A stretch of 64,000 nt of DNA from NCBI RefSeq assembly GCF_902830275.1, contig NZ_CADESW010000011.1:62001-126000 (forward strand), in the 5' to 3' direction. The DNA comes from Burkholderia stagnalis. Its GTDB lineage: Bacteria; Pseudomonadota; Gammaproteobacteria; Burkholderiales; Burkholderiaceae. The stretch's first letter is position 1, and every line of letters begins with the position of its first letter. Below, in pieces: positions 48,920-56,182 of the stretch. A program made the position numbers and the translations under genes. The notes beneath the pieces are model-generated. The model ran no database searches. It saw only the letters and a list, made by a program, of their open reading frames with translations, and was not told the DNA's origin.

Positions 48920-50947
48920 TCACGCCACCGCTTGATCGGCGATCGCGTTCGCCGTGCCGGGATCGCGCACAGGCGGCGCGGACTGCGCGCCGGCGAGACG
49001 CCGATAGCGCGCCAGCGCCCACAGCGGGAAATACGCGGTGTAGCCGTGATACTTCAGGTAGAAGATGCGCGGAAAACCCGGGGCGTTGTGCGAGCGATGC
49101 CACCAGAAGCCGTCGTCCTGCTGGACCGACAGCAGGTACGCGATGCCTCGGCGCACGGAATCGGATTGCCAGTCGCCGAACGCCATTTGCGCAAGCAGCG
49201 CCCACGCGGTGTAGTTCGACGTGCTCTCGCCGTAGTTGGTCCCGCCGAGGCGCGGATCGGCGTAGCTGTCGTTCGTCTCGCCCCAGCCGCCGTCCGCGTG
49301 CTGCTGCGCACGAAGCCAGTCGAGCGCACGCACGATGTACGGCTGCGACTTGTCCTCGCCCGACAGCGCGAGGCCGGCGAGCACGCTCCACGTGCCGTAC
49401 AGATAGTTCGTGCCCCAGCGGCCCCACCAGCTTCCGTCCGGTTGCTGCGTACGCTTCACGTACTCGATGCAGCGGGCGCGCGCCGCCTTGTCTTCCTCGC
49501 GCCGCGTGACGCCGAAACATAGCAGCACGCGGCCCGACACATCCTCGGTCGGCGGGTCGAGCAGCGCGCCATGGTCGGCGAACGGGATCGCATTGAGATA
49601 CATGCGATCGCAATCCGCATCGAACGCGCCGAAGCCGCCGTTGCGCGACTGCAGCCCGCGCATCCAGTCGAGCGCGCGCGAGACGCGTTCCGCGTACGGA
49701 TCCTTGCCCGATACACGCGCTTGCGCGCGACCTCGGCGATCGAGCATCGCCGTGACGACCGCGGTGTCGTCGATATCCGGATAGTGCGGATTCGCGTACT
49801 GAAACGCCCAGCCGCCCGGTGGCGTGCCGCGTCGTGCGTTCTCGCGCCAGTCGCCCTCCAGGTCGTTCACCTGGCGCGTTGCCAGCCAGTCGTATGCACG
49901 CGCGATGCGCGCATCGAGTTCGCGATCGGGAACCTGGGCATCCTGCGTCGCGCCGCGCGCCTGCTCGAGCGCCATCGTGCTCCAGGCTGTGTCCCATACC
50001 GGGGAGAGGCAGGGCTGGCAATACATGCTGCCGTCCGCGCGCGTGACCAGCAGCTTCTCCAGCGCGTTTTCGCAATCACGCCGCAGCGGATGGTCTTCCG
50101 GGTAGCCGAGGACTTCCATCATCTGATAGCTGTACACGATCGGCGGAAAGATCCCGCCCAGCCCGTCTTCGCCGTTCATGCGCTCCGCGCACCATGCTTC
50201 GGCGTGCCGGATCGCGCGTTGCCGCAGGCGCTTCGGCAGCAGGGGCTCGACGTGCCGGACGACGCGGTCCATCGCCAGAAAGAGCTTGCGCATCCCGGTG
50301 GCGGGCGGGAAGTAGCGACGCTCCTCGTCGGGCGGCGTGACGAACAGTTCGCGGATCGACACGTTGCGCGGATTGCGCGCGCGCGCCTTGAGCGAGCACA
50401 GCACCAGCAGTGGCACCATCGTCGTGCGCGCCCAGTAGGCGACCTTGTACATCGAGATCGGCACCCACTTCGGAAACAGTACGAACTCGATCGGCATGAA
50501 CGGCGCTGCGCGCCACGGCACCTGGCCGAACGTCGCGAGCAGGATGCGGGTGAACACGTTCGAGCGGGCCGCGCCACCGAGCTTCAGGATGGTTTCCCGC
50601 GCCCGCACCATGTGCGGCGCATGCTCGGAATCGCCCGCCGCCTTCAGCGCGAAGTACGCCTTCACGCTGCACGAGATGTCCGGCGCCCCATCCACGTACA
50701 GATCCCACGCGCCATGCGAGTCGAGCCGCTGGATCGCGCGCAGGTAGCGCGCCATCTGCGCCTGCCGGACCTCGTCGATCTTGTCCATGAAATGCATCAT
50801 CAGGATGTATTCCGCGGTGATCGTCGCGTCGGATTCGAGTTCGAAACACCAGCTGCCGTCGGGCTGCTGAAGATGGGCGAGGGCGTCGCGCCCGCGGACG
50901 ATCGCCGCGTCGAGCGCGGCGGAGGAGAAAACGGGGATCGGATTCAT
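48920..50947 (-). CDS. shc: squalene-hopene cyclase
   Basis: 675 residues, the full length of bacterial class II triterpene cyclases. The catalytic D-x-D-D is Asp391-Ile-Asp-Asp394 (DIDDTAVV). Several QW repeats are visible, including QQPDGSWCFE, RNGGFGAFDAD, QQPDGSWWGRWG, QHADGGWGE and QQDDGFWWH. The enzyme folds squalene into hopene at the inner membrane, the precursor of hopanoids that stiffen the envelope. Start ATG 50947; longer readings run into the divergent tetR. No other hopanoid gene is next to it, but a tetR is divergent with an 18-base palindrome between, suggesting local repression. Confidence 0.95.
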   Translation of the reverse strand: MNPIPVFSSAALDAAIVRGRDALAHLQQPDGSWCFELESDATITAEYILMMHFMDKIDEVRQAQMARYLRAIQRLDSHGAWDLYVDGAPDISCSVKAYFALKAAGDSEHAPHMVRARETILKLGGAARSNVFTRILLATFGQVPWRAAPFMPIEFVLFPKWVPISMYKVAYWARTTMVPLLVLCSLKARARNPRNVSIRELFVTPPDEERRYFPPATGMRKLFLAMDRVVRHVEPLLPKRLRQRAIRHAEAWCAERMNGEDGLGGIFPPIVYSYQMMEVLGYPEDHPLRRDCENALEKLLVTRADGSMYCQPCLSPVWDTAWSTMALEQARGATQDAQVPDRELDARIARAYDWLATRQVNDLEGDWRENARRGTPPGGWAFQYANPHYPDIDDTAVVTAMLDRRGRAQARVSGKDPYAERVSRALDWMRGLQSRNGGFGAFDADCDRMYLNAIPFADHGALLDPPTEDVSGRVLLCFGVTRREEDKAARARCIEYVKRTQQPDGSWWGRWGTNYLYGTWSVLAGLALSGEDKSQPYIVRALDWLRAQQHADGGWGETNDSYADPRLGGTNYGESTSNYTAWALLAQMAFGDWQSDSVRRGIAYLLSVQQDDGFWWHRSHNAPGFPRIFYLKYHGYTAYFPLWALARYRRLAGAQSAPPVRDPGTANAIADQAVA

Positions 50948-50957
50948 GCGCGAAATA

Positions 50958-50975
50958 ATACCATCCAGATGGAAT
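50958..50975. promoter_or_regulatory. 18-bp palindrome between shc and tetR
   Basis: ATACCATC-CA-GATGGAAT: the inner CCATCCAGATGG (50961-50972) is perfectly symmetric and the outer AT pairs match with one mismatch. It lies 11 bases before the shc start and 39 before tetR, the position of a repressor site for both. Confidence 0.65.
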
Positions 50976-51013
50976 GTTTGAGTGGAAGCTGGAGGCGGTG
51001 ATAAGATCCGCGC

Positions 51014-51709
51014 ATGAACAGACATGTCGACATGGCGCCGTACGGCGCGCCCGCGCAGACCGATTCTGCCGGGGCCGCCGGCGCGCCCGCAGCAGAGCAG
51101 GCCGCAGCCCCCACACCCGCCGCGACGGTAGCGCTCGCCGGCGTGCGGCGCAAGAAGGCGCCCGAGCAGGTGCGGGCGCGGCTTCTCGTCGCCGCATCGG
51201 AGATCGTGACGGAGCATGGCGTGCAGGCGCTGACGCTGGAGGCCGTGGCCAAGCGCGCCAACGTGACGAAAGGGGCGCTGCAATATCATTTCGAGAACAA
51301 GCAGGGTTTGCTCGATGCCCTTTTCGAGCAGACGACGACGCGGTTCGGCGCGCAGATGGACGCGCGGATCGCTGCCGATCCGCAGCCTGCCGGCGCCGCC
51401 GCACGCGCATACGTGCACACGACGCTCGACGAGACGAACCCCGCGGCCAGCATCGATCTGCTGCGCGCCCTCGTGGCATCGATGGTGAGCGAGCCGCGCA
51501 CGCGTGCACGCTGGGCCGTGCCGCTGCGCGAATGGACGCGCCCCGATCCGGTGCCGCTCGAGCAGGCGGCGACGCTGATGATCTGCCGGCTTGCGGCCGA
51601 CGGGCTGTGGTTTGCGAATATTCTCGGTTTCCAGGACGACATGCCGGACGACCTGCGCGCGGAAATCGTTCGTCAGCTCGAGCGCCTGACACGCGTGGGT
51701 GCTGCGTGA
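51014..51709 (+). CDS. TetR-family regulator, probably of the hopene cyclase gene
   Basis: 231 residues with an unusually long Ala/Pro-rich N-terminal extension (about 50 residues) before the HTH: ARLLVAASEIVTEHGVQALTLEAVAKRANVTKGALQYHFENKQGLL. The C-terminal ligand domain is all-helical, without known motif. Start ATG 51014; internal Met codons at residue 7 could also serve, which would shorten the extension only slightly. It is divergent from shc and the palindrome between them is the obvious operator. Its stop overlaps a small membrane protein gene. Confidence 0.9.
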   Translation: MNRHVDMAPYGAPAQTDSAGAAGAPAAEQAAAPTPAATVALAGVRRKKAPEQVRARLLVAASEIVTEHGVQALTLEAVAKRANVTKGALQYHFENKQGLLDALFEQTTTRFGAQMDARIAADPQPAGAAARAYVHTTLDETNPAASIDLLRALVASMVSEPRTRARWAVPLREWTRPDPVPLEQAATLMICRLAADGLWFANILGFQDDMPDDLRAEIVRQLERLTRVGAA

Positions 51710-52037
51710 ACGGCCGAGCGTTGGGCGTGAAAGTTTGAACGATCGTCAGCCGGATCTTCGGCGACCCGTCACTGGGCCATACCGTCAGTCGCGATGGGCG
51801 GCCGCGCTGGAATACGTGTTCGGGCTCGTTGCCAAGGGGACGATGGTGCTGGCCGTGCTGATCATGGTGGCCATATCGATCATCACGGGCGACGCGGGTG
51901 GAACAGGCTCAATGCCGTGGCCGAGGACGAGAAAAGGTCGGTGGCGTTTGCTGCTTGTGCCGGCGCTATCGGTCGCGATCGTCGCCGCCACGCTCTACTT
52001 CATGAAGCGAGGCGGTGGGCATCTCGCTGGCAGCTAG
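51699..52037 (+). CDS. small two-helix membrane protein, unknown
   Basis: Up to 112 residues if started from the GTG at 51699, which overlaps the tetR stop; a TTG at 51735 is the alternative. Two hydrophobic helices are seen, LEYVFGLVAKGTMVLAVLIMVAIS and LLLVPALSVAIVAATLYFM, separated by a basic loop (PWPRTRKGRWR). No family is recognised. It may be co-expressed with the TetR gene. Coding status is moderately supported by the spacing and hydrophobic pattern only. Confidence 0.45.
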   Translation: MLRERPSVGRESLNDRQPDLRRPVTGPYRQSRWAAALEYVFGLVAKGTMVLAVLIMVAISIITGDAGGTGSMPWPRTRKGRWRLLLVPALSVAIVAATLYFMKRGGGHLAGS

Positions 52038-52071
52038 CCGGATCGACTGCGTATCGGGGCCGACGCAGGCA

Positions 52072-52098
52072 ATAAAAAAGCCCGCTGCTTGAGCGGGC
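52072..52098 (-). terminator. intrinsic terminator of the cepI downstream gene
   Basis: On the minus strand GCCCGCT (52092-52098) pairs with AGCGGGC (52080-52086) around a 5-base loop and is followed by a run of T (52074-52079 read as A on the plus strand). It lies 127 bases past the end of the 52225-52989 gene. Confidence 0.85.
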
Positions 52099-52224
52099 CG
52101 AATCCATGTTGGAGACATGGAGGAGACAGATGCAAATTTAAGGGAAAACCCTAGCAATGGCAAGAGCCCGTTGTATTTCTGCAACTTGCTGGGCCTGTCA
52201 CCATCGCTTCACGGTGCCGGGCGT

Positions 52225-52989
52225 TCAAGCGCCCCTGCGCGCCCGATGTTCGCCGAACCGCTCCTGGGCGATCGGCAGCGCGAACTTGTCGCGCATTTCC
52301 GTTTCGATCCAGGCGCACGCTTCACGCGCGCAGTCGTTCAGCTCATGCCGGGAGGCATGCCCGTCGATGTCGTAGACGAAGCGCACGCCGACTTCGTCGT
52401 CGGCGAGTTGCCGCTCGAGCTGGTTGAGGTGCAATTGCGGCGTATGCCGTTGTGCGAGCGCGCGCAGTTCGTCGAAGTGATATTCGAGCCAGTCGGCCAG
52501 GAACAGCGCGTCGCTGCGGCAAGGCAGGCGGAACGCCGCTCGGCGCGACAGGCGCGCGCCGTCGGTCGACGCCATGGCGGGGTTGCGCGACGTGCCGGCC
52601 GGCGCGGCTGCCGGATCGGAAACGGGCGCGAGCGGGTGCTGGATATGCCGGTACGGCTCCCGGTCGCGCAGCGCATGCCACAACAGTTCGTCGCTGGCCG
52701 CGCCCGACGGCTGCATCGTCAGGTCGTGGTGGCCGTCGCCGGCCGCGGCGACTTCGCGGATCACGAGGCGCAGCGAGCAGAGAGGCTCGTCCCCGGCCAG
52801 CAGCGTGGCCGCGCGCGGCAGCCCGCAGACGAGCGGAGCAGGGCCCGCGGCACGGAACACCAGCCCGCGGCGGTCGAGCCGGACCAGCGGCAGCGGCTCG
52901 GGGAACGACGGATACGCGACGGCGATGCGCGCGCCGTCGGCACTCGTCAATGCCGGCATCATCGAGCGAAAGACCGTTGAATGGTCCAC
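52225..52989 (-). CDS. hypothetical protein downstream of cepI, probable quorum-sensing accessory
   Basis: 254 residues from GTG 52989, which has AAGGAGAG in front at the right distance; later Met codons are 11-12 residues in. No signal peptide or membrane helix. The first half has short beta-strand-like segments (RIAVAYPSFPEPLPLVRLDRRGLVF) and the second half is helical and acidic (FLADWLEYHFDELRALAQRHT, EACAWIETEMRDKFAL). I do not recognise a domain. It starts 46 bases after cepI, so co-transcription is likely. From memory, the gene in this position in B. cenocepacia was reported to be co-transcribed with cepI and to influence signal activity; this should be verified. Confidence 0.8.
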   Translation of the reverse strand: MDHSTVFRSMMPALTSADGARIAVAYPSFPEPLPLVRLDRRGLVFRAAGPAPLVCGLPRAATLLAGDEPLCSLRLVIREVAAAGDGHHDLTMQPSGAASDELLWHALRDREPYRHIQHPLAPVSDPAAAPAGTSRNPAMASTDGARLSRRAAFRLPCRSDALFLADWLEYHFDELRALAQRHTPQLHLNQLERQLADDEVGVRFVYDIDGHASRHELNDCAREACAWIETEMRDKFALPIAQERFGEHRARRGA

Positions 52990-53035
52990 GTTGACTCTCC
53001 TTCGAATACTGTGCCGCCCGAGCGAAGGGATGCGC

Positions 53036-53644
53036 TCAGGCGGCGATGGCTTGCCCGGTGCCGGACCCCGGGGTGATTCCAAGCGCTGCAAACGTTTGTG
53101 GATCGATATCGATCCAGCAGGCGACGACCATCCGACCGTCGATCATCTTCGGCGGGCCGGCGCGGTGCGCATGCACGCCGATGCGGCGGAACAGGCGCTC
53201 CATGCTGGCGAACGTCACGCCGATCAGCCGCTGCGCGCCGAGCTGCGCCGCGCACTCGACCACCGCCGCCAGCATCGGCCGCACCGCCCAGGCCGCGTTT
53301 TCCGCGGTGCCTTCGTCGCCGGTTGCCGCGAAGCGCGACAGCTCCCACACCGCGGCCGATTGCGGCAGCGGCATGTCCTCGGCGATCAGGTCCGCGAACA
53401 ACGACTTCAGCAGGTACGGGCGCGTGGTCGGCAGCAGACGCGCGCATCCGCACATCTCGCCGTGGCCGTTCCGCGCGAATACGTATACGGTATCGTCGCG
53501 ATCGAACTGGTCGCGCTCGAAGCACTCGTTCGCCGACGGGAGCGACCACCCGAGCTGTTCGACGAACACTCGATGCCGGTAACGCCCGATATCCGCCGCG
53601 AGTTCGTGTGGTAACCGCCCTTCTTCGTGAACGAAGGTCCGCAT
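53036..53644 (-). CDS. cepI: CepI, N-acyl-homoserine lactone synthase
   Basis: 202 residues from ATG 53644 (MRTFVHEEG). It makes octanoyl- and hexanoyl-homoserine lactone from SAM and acyl-ACP in the cytoplasm. LuxI-family invariant residues are in place: RYRHRVFVEQLGW (Arg, Phe, Trp), ECFERDQFDRDDTVYVFA (Glu, Asp pairs), CGCARLLPTTRPYLL (Arg) and VWELSRFA (Glu, Ser, Arg). A 21-base cep box lies 60-80 bases upstream. A second gene follows at 46 bases. Another in-frame Met (53674) lies closer to the cep box and is not used. Confidence 0.97.
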   Translation of the reverse strand: MRTFVHEEGRLPHELAADIGRYRHRVFVEQLGWSLPSANECFERDQFDRDDTVYVFARNGHGEMCGCARLLPTTRPYLLKSLFADLIAEDMPLPQSAAVWELSRFAATGDEGTAENAAWAVRPMLAAVVECAAQLGAQRLIGVTFASMERLFRRIGVHAHRAGPPKMIDGRMVVACWIDIDPQTFAALGITPGSGTGQAIAA

Positions 53645-53703
53645 GGTGTCCTCGGATGTTTGCTTGGTATGCACGCATTACAGCGCGCGTCCCGAGGGGG
53701 CGG

Positions 53704-53724
53704 TAACTGGTAACTCTTACAGGG
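53704..53724 (-). promoter_or_regulatory. cep box (lux-type box) upstream of cepI
   Basis: Read on the minus strand, the 21 bases begin CCCTGTAAGAG and end TTACCAGTTA. This is the imperfect inverted repeat I know as the cepI cep box of the B. cepacia complex, bound by CepR with octanoyl-HSL. It lies 60-80 bases before the cepI start. Confidence 0.9.
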
Positions 53725-53856
53725 TGGCCGGTGAAAATAACCGGCGTGGGCGTGGTAACGGTTTCTTGATCGCCGGGATTGAAAACTGGCGCGGATTTGC
53801 TTATAAAGAGCGCCAACGCTGCTGAATCATCGGATGAATGCGCGGCTGGCCGGTTG

Positions 53857-54300
53857 TCACTGGAGCGTCGGCCCGGCATGATAGGCGTCGCGATGCGCGA
53901 ACACGGCGAACGCGACGGCCGTCGGCCAGTCGAGGCGGGCGAGGCGGGCCACGAGCGCGGCGGCGGTGCGGAACATGCCGATGTCGGCGCCGCTGGCGTC
54001 GGTGGCCATGACATTGCTGCGGACGTCGCCGCCGGCGATCACGAACGTGCCTGACGCACGTTCGAGATACCAGTCCCAGCCGAGCGTGACGTAGGCGATG
54101 CCGGGGCGGGCGGGCCGTTGCCACTCGGTGTAGCCGGCCAGGCGGGCGTCGATCGCGCTGCTGCGCAGCTCGACCAGCAGCGACGCATCGATGCCGCTGG
54201 AAACATGGTCGAGCGCAAGCTCGGCCAGTGCGCTTTCGGACAGGCGCACGTAGCCGTCCGGAGACGGGCCGTGGAAGGGGTACAGCAAAGGTGAGGTCAT
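53857..54300 (-). CDS. rsaM: RsaM-family quorum-sensing modulator
   Basis: 147 residues with no known catalytic motif. It opens LLYPFHGPSPDGYVRLSESA and has YVTLGWDWYLER and DWPTAVAFAVFAHRDAYHAG, as in RsaM proteins found between luxI and luxR genes in Burkholderia and some pseudomonads. RsaM lowers signal production by an unclear mechanism. It lies between cepI (on the same strand, 212 bases upstream of it) and cepR (divergent, 71 bases). A 20-base perfect palindrome is immediately before it. Confidence 0.95.
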   Translation of the reverse strand: MTSPLLYPFHGPSPDGYVRLSESALAELALDHVSSGIDASLLVELRSSAIDARLAGYTEWQRPARPGIAYVTLGWDWYLERASGTFVIAGGDVRSNVMATDASGADIGMFRTAAALVARLARLDWPTAVAFAVFAHRDAYHAGPTLQ

Positions 54301-54312
54301 GCGCGGAATGTA

Positions 54313-54332
54313 TCAGCCCCACCTGGGGCTGA
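54313..54332. promoter_or_regulatory. perfect 20-bp palindrome in the rsaM/cepR promoter region
   Basis: TCAGCCCCA-CC-TGGGGCTGA, with 9-base arms exactly complementary. It lies 12 bases before the rsaM start and 39 bases before cepR. It does not match the cep box, so either another regulator binds it or it forms a hairpin at the 5' end of the rsaM mRNA. Confidence 0.7.
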
Positions 54333-54371
54333 AACCTGATAAGTATGACAGCGTGACGTGTCGGAGAACGA

Positions 54372-55091
54372 ATGGAACTGCGCTGGCAGGATGCCTACCA
54401 ACAATTCAGCGCCGCTGAAGACGAGCACCAGCTCTTTCAGCGGATTGCCGCGTATTCGAAGCGCCTGGGCTTCGAGTACTGCTGTTATGGGATCCGGGTG
54501 CCGCTGCCGGTGTCGAAGCCGACCGTCGCGATCTTCGACACCTACCCGGACGGCTGGATGGCCCATTACCAGGCGAACAACTACATCGAGATCGACTCGA
54601 CGGTCCGCGACGGCGCGCTCAGCACCAACATGATCGTATGGCCGGACGTCGACAAGATCGGGCCGTCGCCGTTGTGGCAGGACGCGCGCGACTACGGCCT
54701 GTCGGTCGGCGTCGCGCAGTCGAGCTGGGCGGCGCGCGGAGCGTTCGGCCTGCTGAGCATCGCGCGCCACGCCGATCCGCTCACGCCCGCCGAAATCAAC
54801 ATGCTGACGCTGCAGACCAACTGGCTCGCGAACCTGTCGCATTCGCTGATGAGCCGCTTCATGGTGGCGAAGCTGTCGCCCGAAGCGAGCGTCGCGCTGA
54901 CCGCGCGCGAGCGCGAAGTGCTGTGCTGGACCGCCGAGGGCAAGACGGCGTGCGAGATCGGCCAGATCCTCAGCATCTCCGAGCGAACGGTCAACTTCCA
55001 CGTGAACAACGTCCTCGAGAAGCTCGGCGCGACCAACAAGGTGCAGGCGGTCGTCAAGGCGATCTCGGCCGGGCTCATCGATACGCCGTAA
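54372..55091 (+). CDS. cepR: CepR, LuxR-family acyl-HSL receptor
   Basis: 239 residues. The autoinducer-binding domain (about 15-165) has the conserved W/Y/D set: EYCCYGIRVP, YPDGWMAHYQANNYIEIDSTV (Trp, Tyr, Asp) and the WQDARDYGLSVG segment. The C-terminal HTH is LTAREREVLCWTAEGKTACE followed by IGQILSISERTVNFHVNNVL. With octanoyl-HSL it activates cepI and many virulence genes and represses its own gene. ATG at 54372 follows GGAGAACGA. It ends 28 bases before convergent mgtC, with a GC hairpin between. Confidence 0.97.
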   Translation: MELRWQDAYQQFSAAEDEHQLFQRIAAYSKRLGFEYCCYGIRVPLPVSKPTVAIFDTYPDGWMAHYQANNYIEIDSTVRDGALSTNMIVWPDVDKIGPSPLWQDARDYGLSVGVAQSSWAARGAFGLLSIARHADPLTPAEINMLTLQTNWLANLSHSLMSRFMVAKLSPEASVALTAREREVLCWTAEGKTACEIGQILSISERTVNFHVNNVLEKLGATNKVQAVVKAISAGLIDTP

Positions 55092-55094
55092 CGC

Positions 55095-55119
55095 GCGGCG
55101 CGCCCGGCCCGCGCGCCGC
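55095..55119. terminator. GC-rich hairpin between convergent cepR and mgtC
   Basis: GCGGCGCGC (55095-55103) and GCGCGCCGC (55111-55119) are perfect 9-base arms around CCGGCCC. It fills the whole gap between the two stops and has no T-tract. Confidence 0.6.
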
Positions 55120-55827
55120 TCACTCCATCAGCGGTTCCGCTTCCTTCGCGGTCCAGCTCACGCTGGAAATGCTTTTCTCCATGCTGATCCGGCTCGCGAT
55201 CTGCTCGAGCTTCGGCTGGTCCTTCGGATGCAGCTTCAGCGTCGCGGTGACCTTCAGCCGGTTGGGCTGATCGGGCACGTCCTCGCTCGTCAGGCTCTGG
55301 AACGACAACGGTTTCGCATACATCGAATTCGACAGCAGCGTGCGGATGTGCACCTCGTCCGCCTCGAGGCAGATCACCGTGATCTGGTACTCGCGCACGA
55401 GGTCGGCATTCGACACGGGCGTCGCGTTGATTGCCTGGCTGACGCCGCGCAGCACCGTGTTGGTGAGCAGCACGACGCCCGTACCGGCCAGCGCGGGCAC
55501 GTAATGGCCGGAGCCCGACAGCACGCCGACGGCGGCCGAACACCACAGCGTCGCGGCCGTGTTGATGCCCTGGATCGAGCCCTTGTCGCGCATGATCACG
55601 CCGCCGCCGAGGAAGCCGACGCCGGACACGACATACGCGGCGATCTGCGTGACGCCCGCGACGCCGTTGCCGGTCAGCACGCCGAGCGTCACGAACAGGC
55701 AGGCGCCGCTCGCGACCAGCGTGATCGTGCGTAGCCCCGCGGTGCGCTGGCGCATCTGGCGTTCAAGGCCGATCGCGACGCCGCAGGCGAACGCGGTAAA
55801 AAGTCGAAGTGCGAAATCGAAAGTCAT
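55120..55827 (-). CDS. mgtC: MgtC/SapB-family membrane protein
   Basis: 235 residues. Four to five helices occupy the N-terminal 140 residues, with the family motifs RLFTAFACGVAIGLERQMRQRTAGLRT, VVSGVGFLGGGVIMRDKG and GINTAATLWCSAAVGVLSGSG; Asp and Glu pairs in these are the known functional residues. The C-terminal soluble part (about 155-235) resembles an ACT-like domain. MgtC supports survival in macrophages and low-Mg growth by acting on the F-ATPase. ATG at 55827 follows AGGACAACTC. No magnesium riboswitch was recognised in the leader. Confidence 0.93.
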   Translation of the reverse strand: MTFDFALRLFTAFACGVAIGLERQMRQRTAGLRTITLVASGACLFVTLGVLTGNGVAGVTQIAAYVVSGVGFLGGGVIMRDKGSIQGINTAATLWCSAAVGVLSGSGHYVPALAGTGVVLLTNTVLRGVSQAINATPVSNADLVREYQITVICLEADEVHIRTLLSNSMYAKPLSFQSLTSEDVPDQPNRLKVTATLKLHPKDQPKLEQIASRISMEKSISSVSWTAKEAEPLME

Positions 55828-56151
55828 GAGTTGTCCTGCCGTACGGGGCGCGCATGCGGGCTCGCATCGTGCCGGCGTCGAAACGGGCGGCAATGCGGCA
55901 GCCGTCATCGCCCGGTACTCTACCCGGCGAATGCGTCATGCAATGTGAAACGGAGCGAAGCGGCGTGCTGACTCGCGGGAACGCGAGCCGGGGCAGGAGA
56001 ACTGCGGCGGGCAGGCGTTCAGGCGGCGAGAAGCGCACGCAATGTGCTGCAACTGTCCACGTTGATTCCTGAAAGTTGAATGGGCGGCATTCTAGTGGGC
56101 GGCGCACGGGTGCGTCAACTCATGGGGTTCATTCGCACCGTTCGTTCGTGC
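55828..56151. other. intergenic region upstream of mgtC, nothing recognisable
   Basis: This stretch between mgtC and the efflux operon holds no gene with coding character; antisense and forward frames in it are GC-driven. I see no strong hairpin, riboswitch or repeat apart from the terminator-like stem at its far end. It should contain the mgtC promoter. Confidence 0.4.
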
Positions 56152-56182
56152 CGCGGGTGGCGGGCCGCCGCCCGCACCCGCG
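56152..56182 (-). terminator. long GC hairpin abutting the end of the FUSC-OMF operon
   Basis: CGCGGGTG (56152-56159) pairs with CACCCGCG (56175-56182), and inside it CGGGC (56161-56165) pairs with GCCCG (56170-56174). The stem starts at the base directly after the outer-membrane gene's stop. No T-tract follows on the minus strand. Confidence 0.55.

Noticed and set aside
55828..56151. Magnesium riboswitch upstream of mgtC
   Set aside because: No M-box or YkoK-like arrangement could be traced by eye in the GC-rich leader; a covariance search would be needed to exclude it fully.
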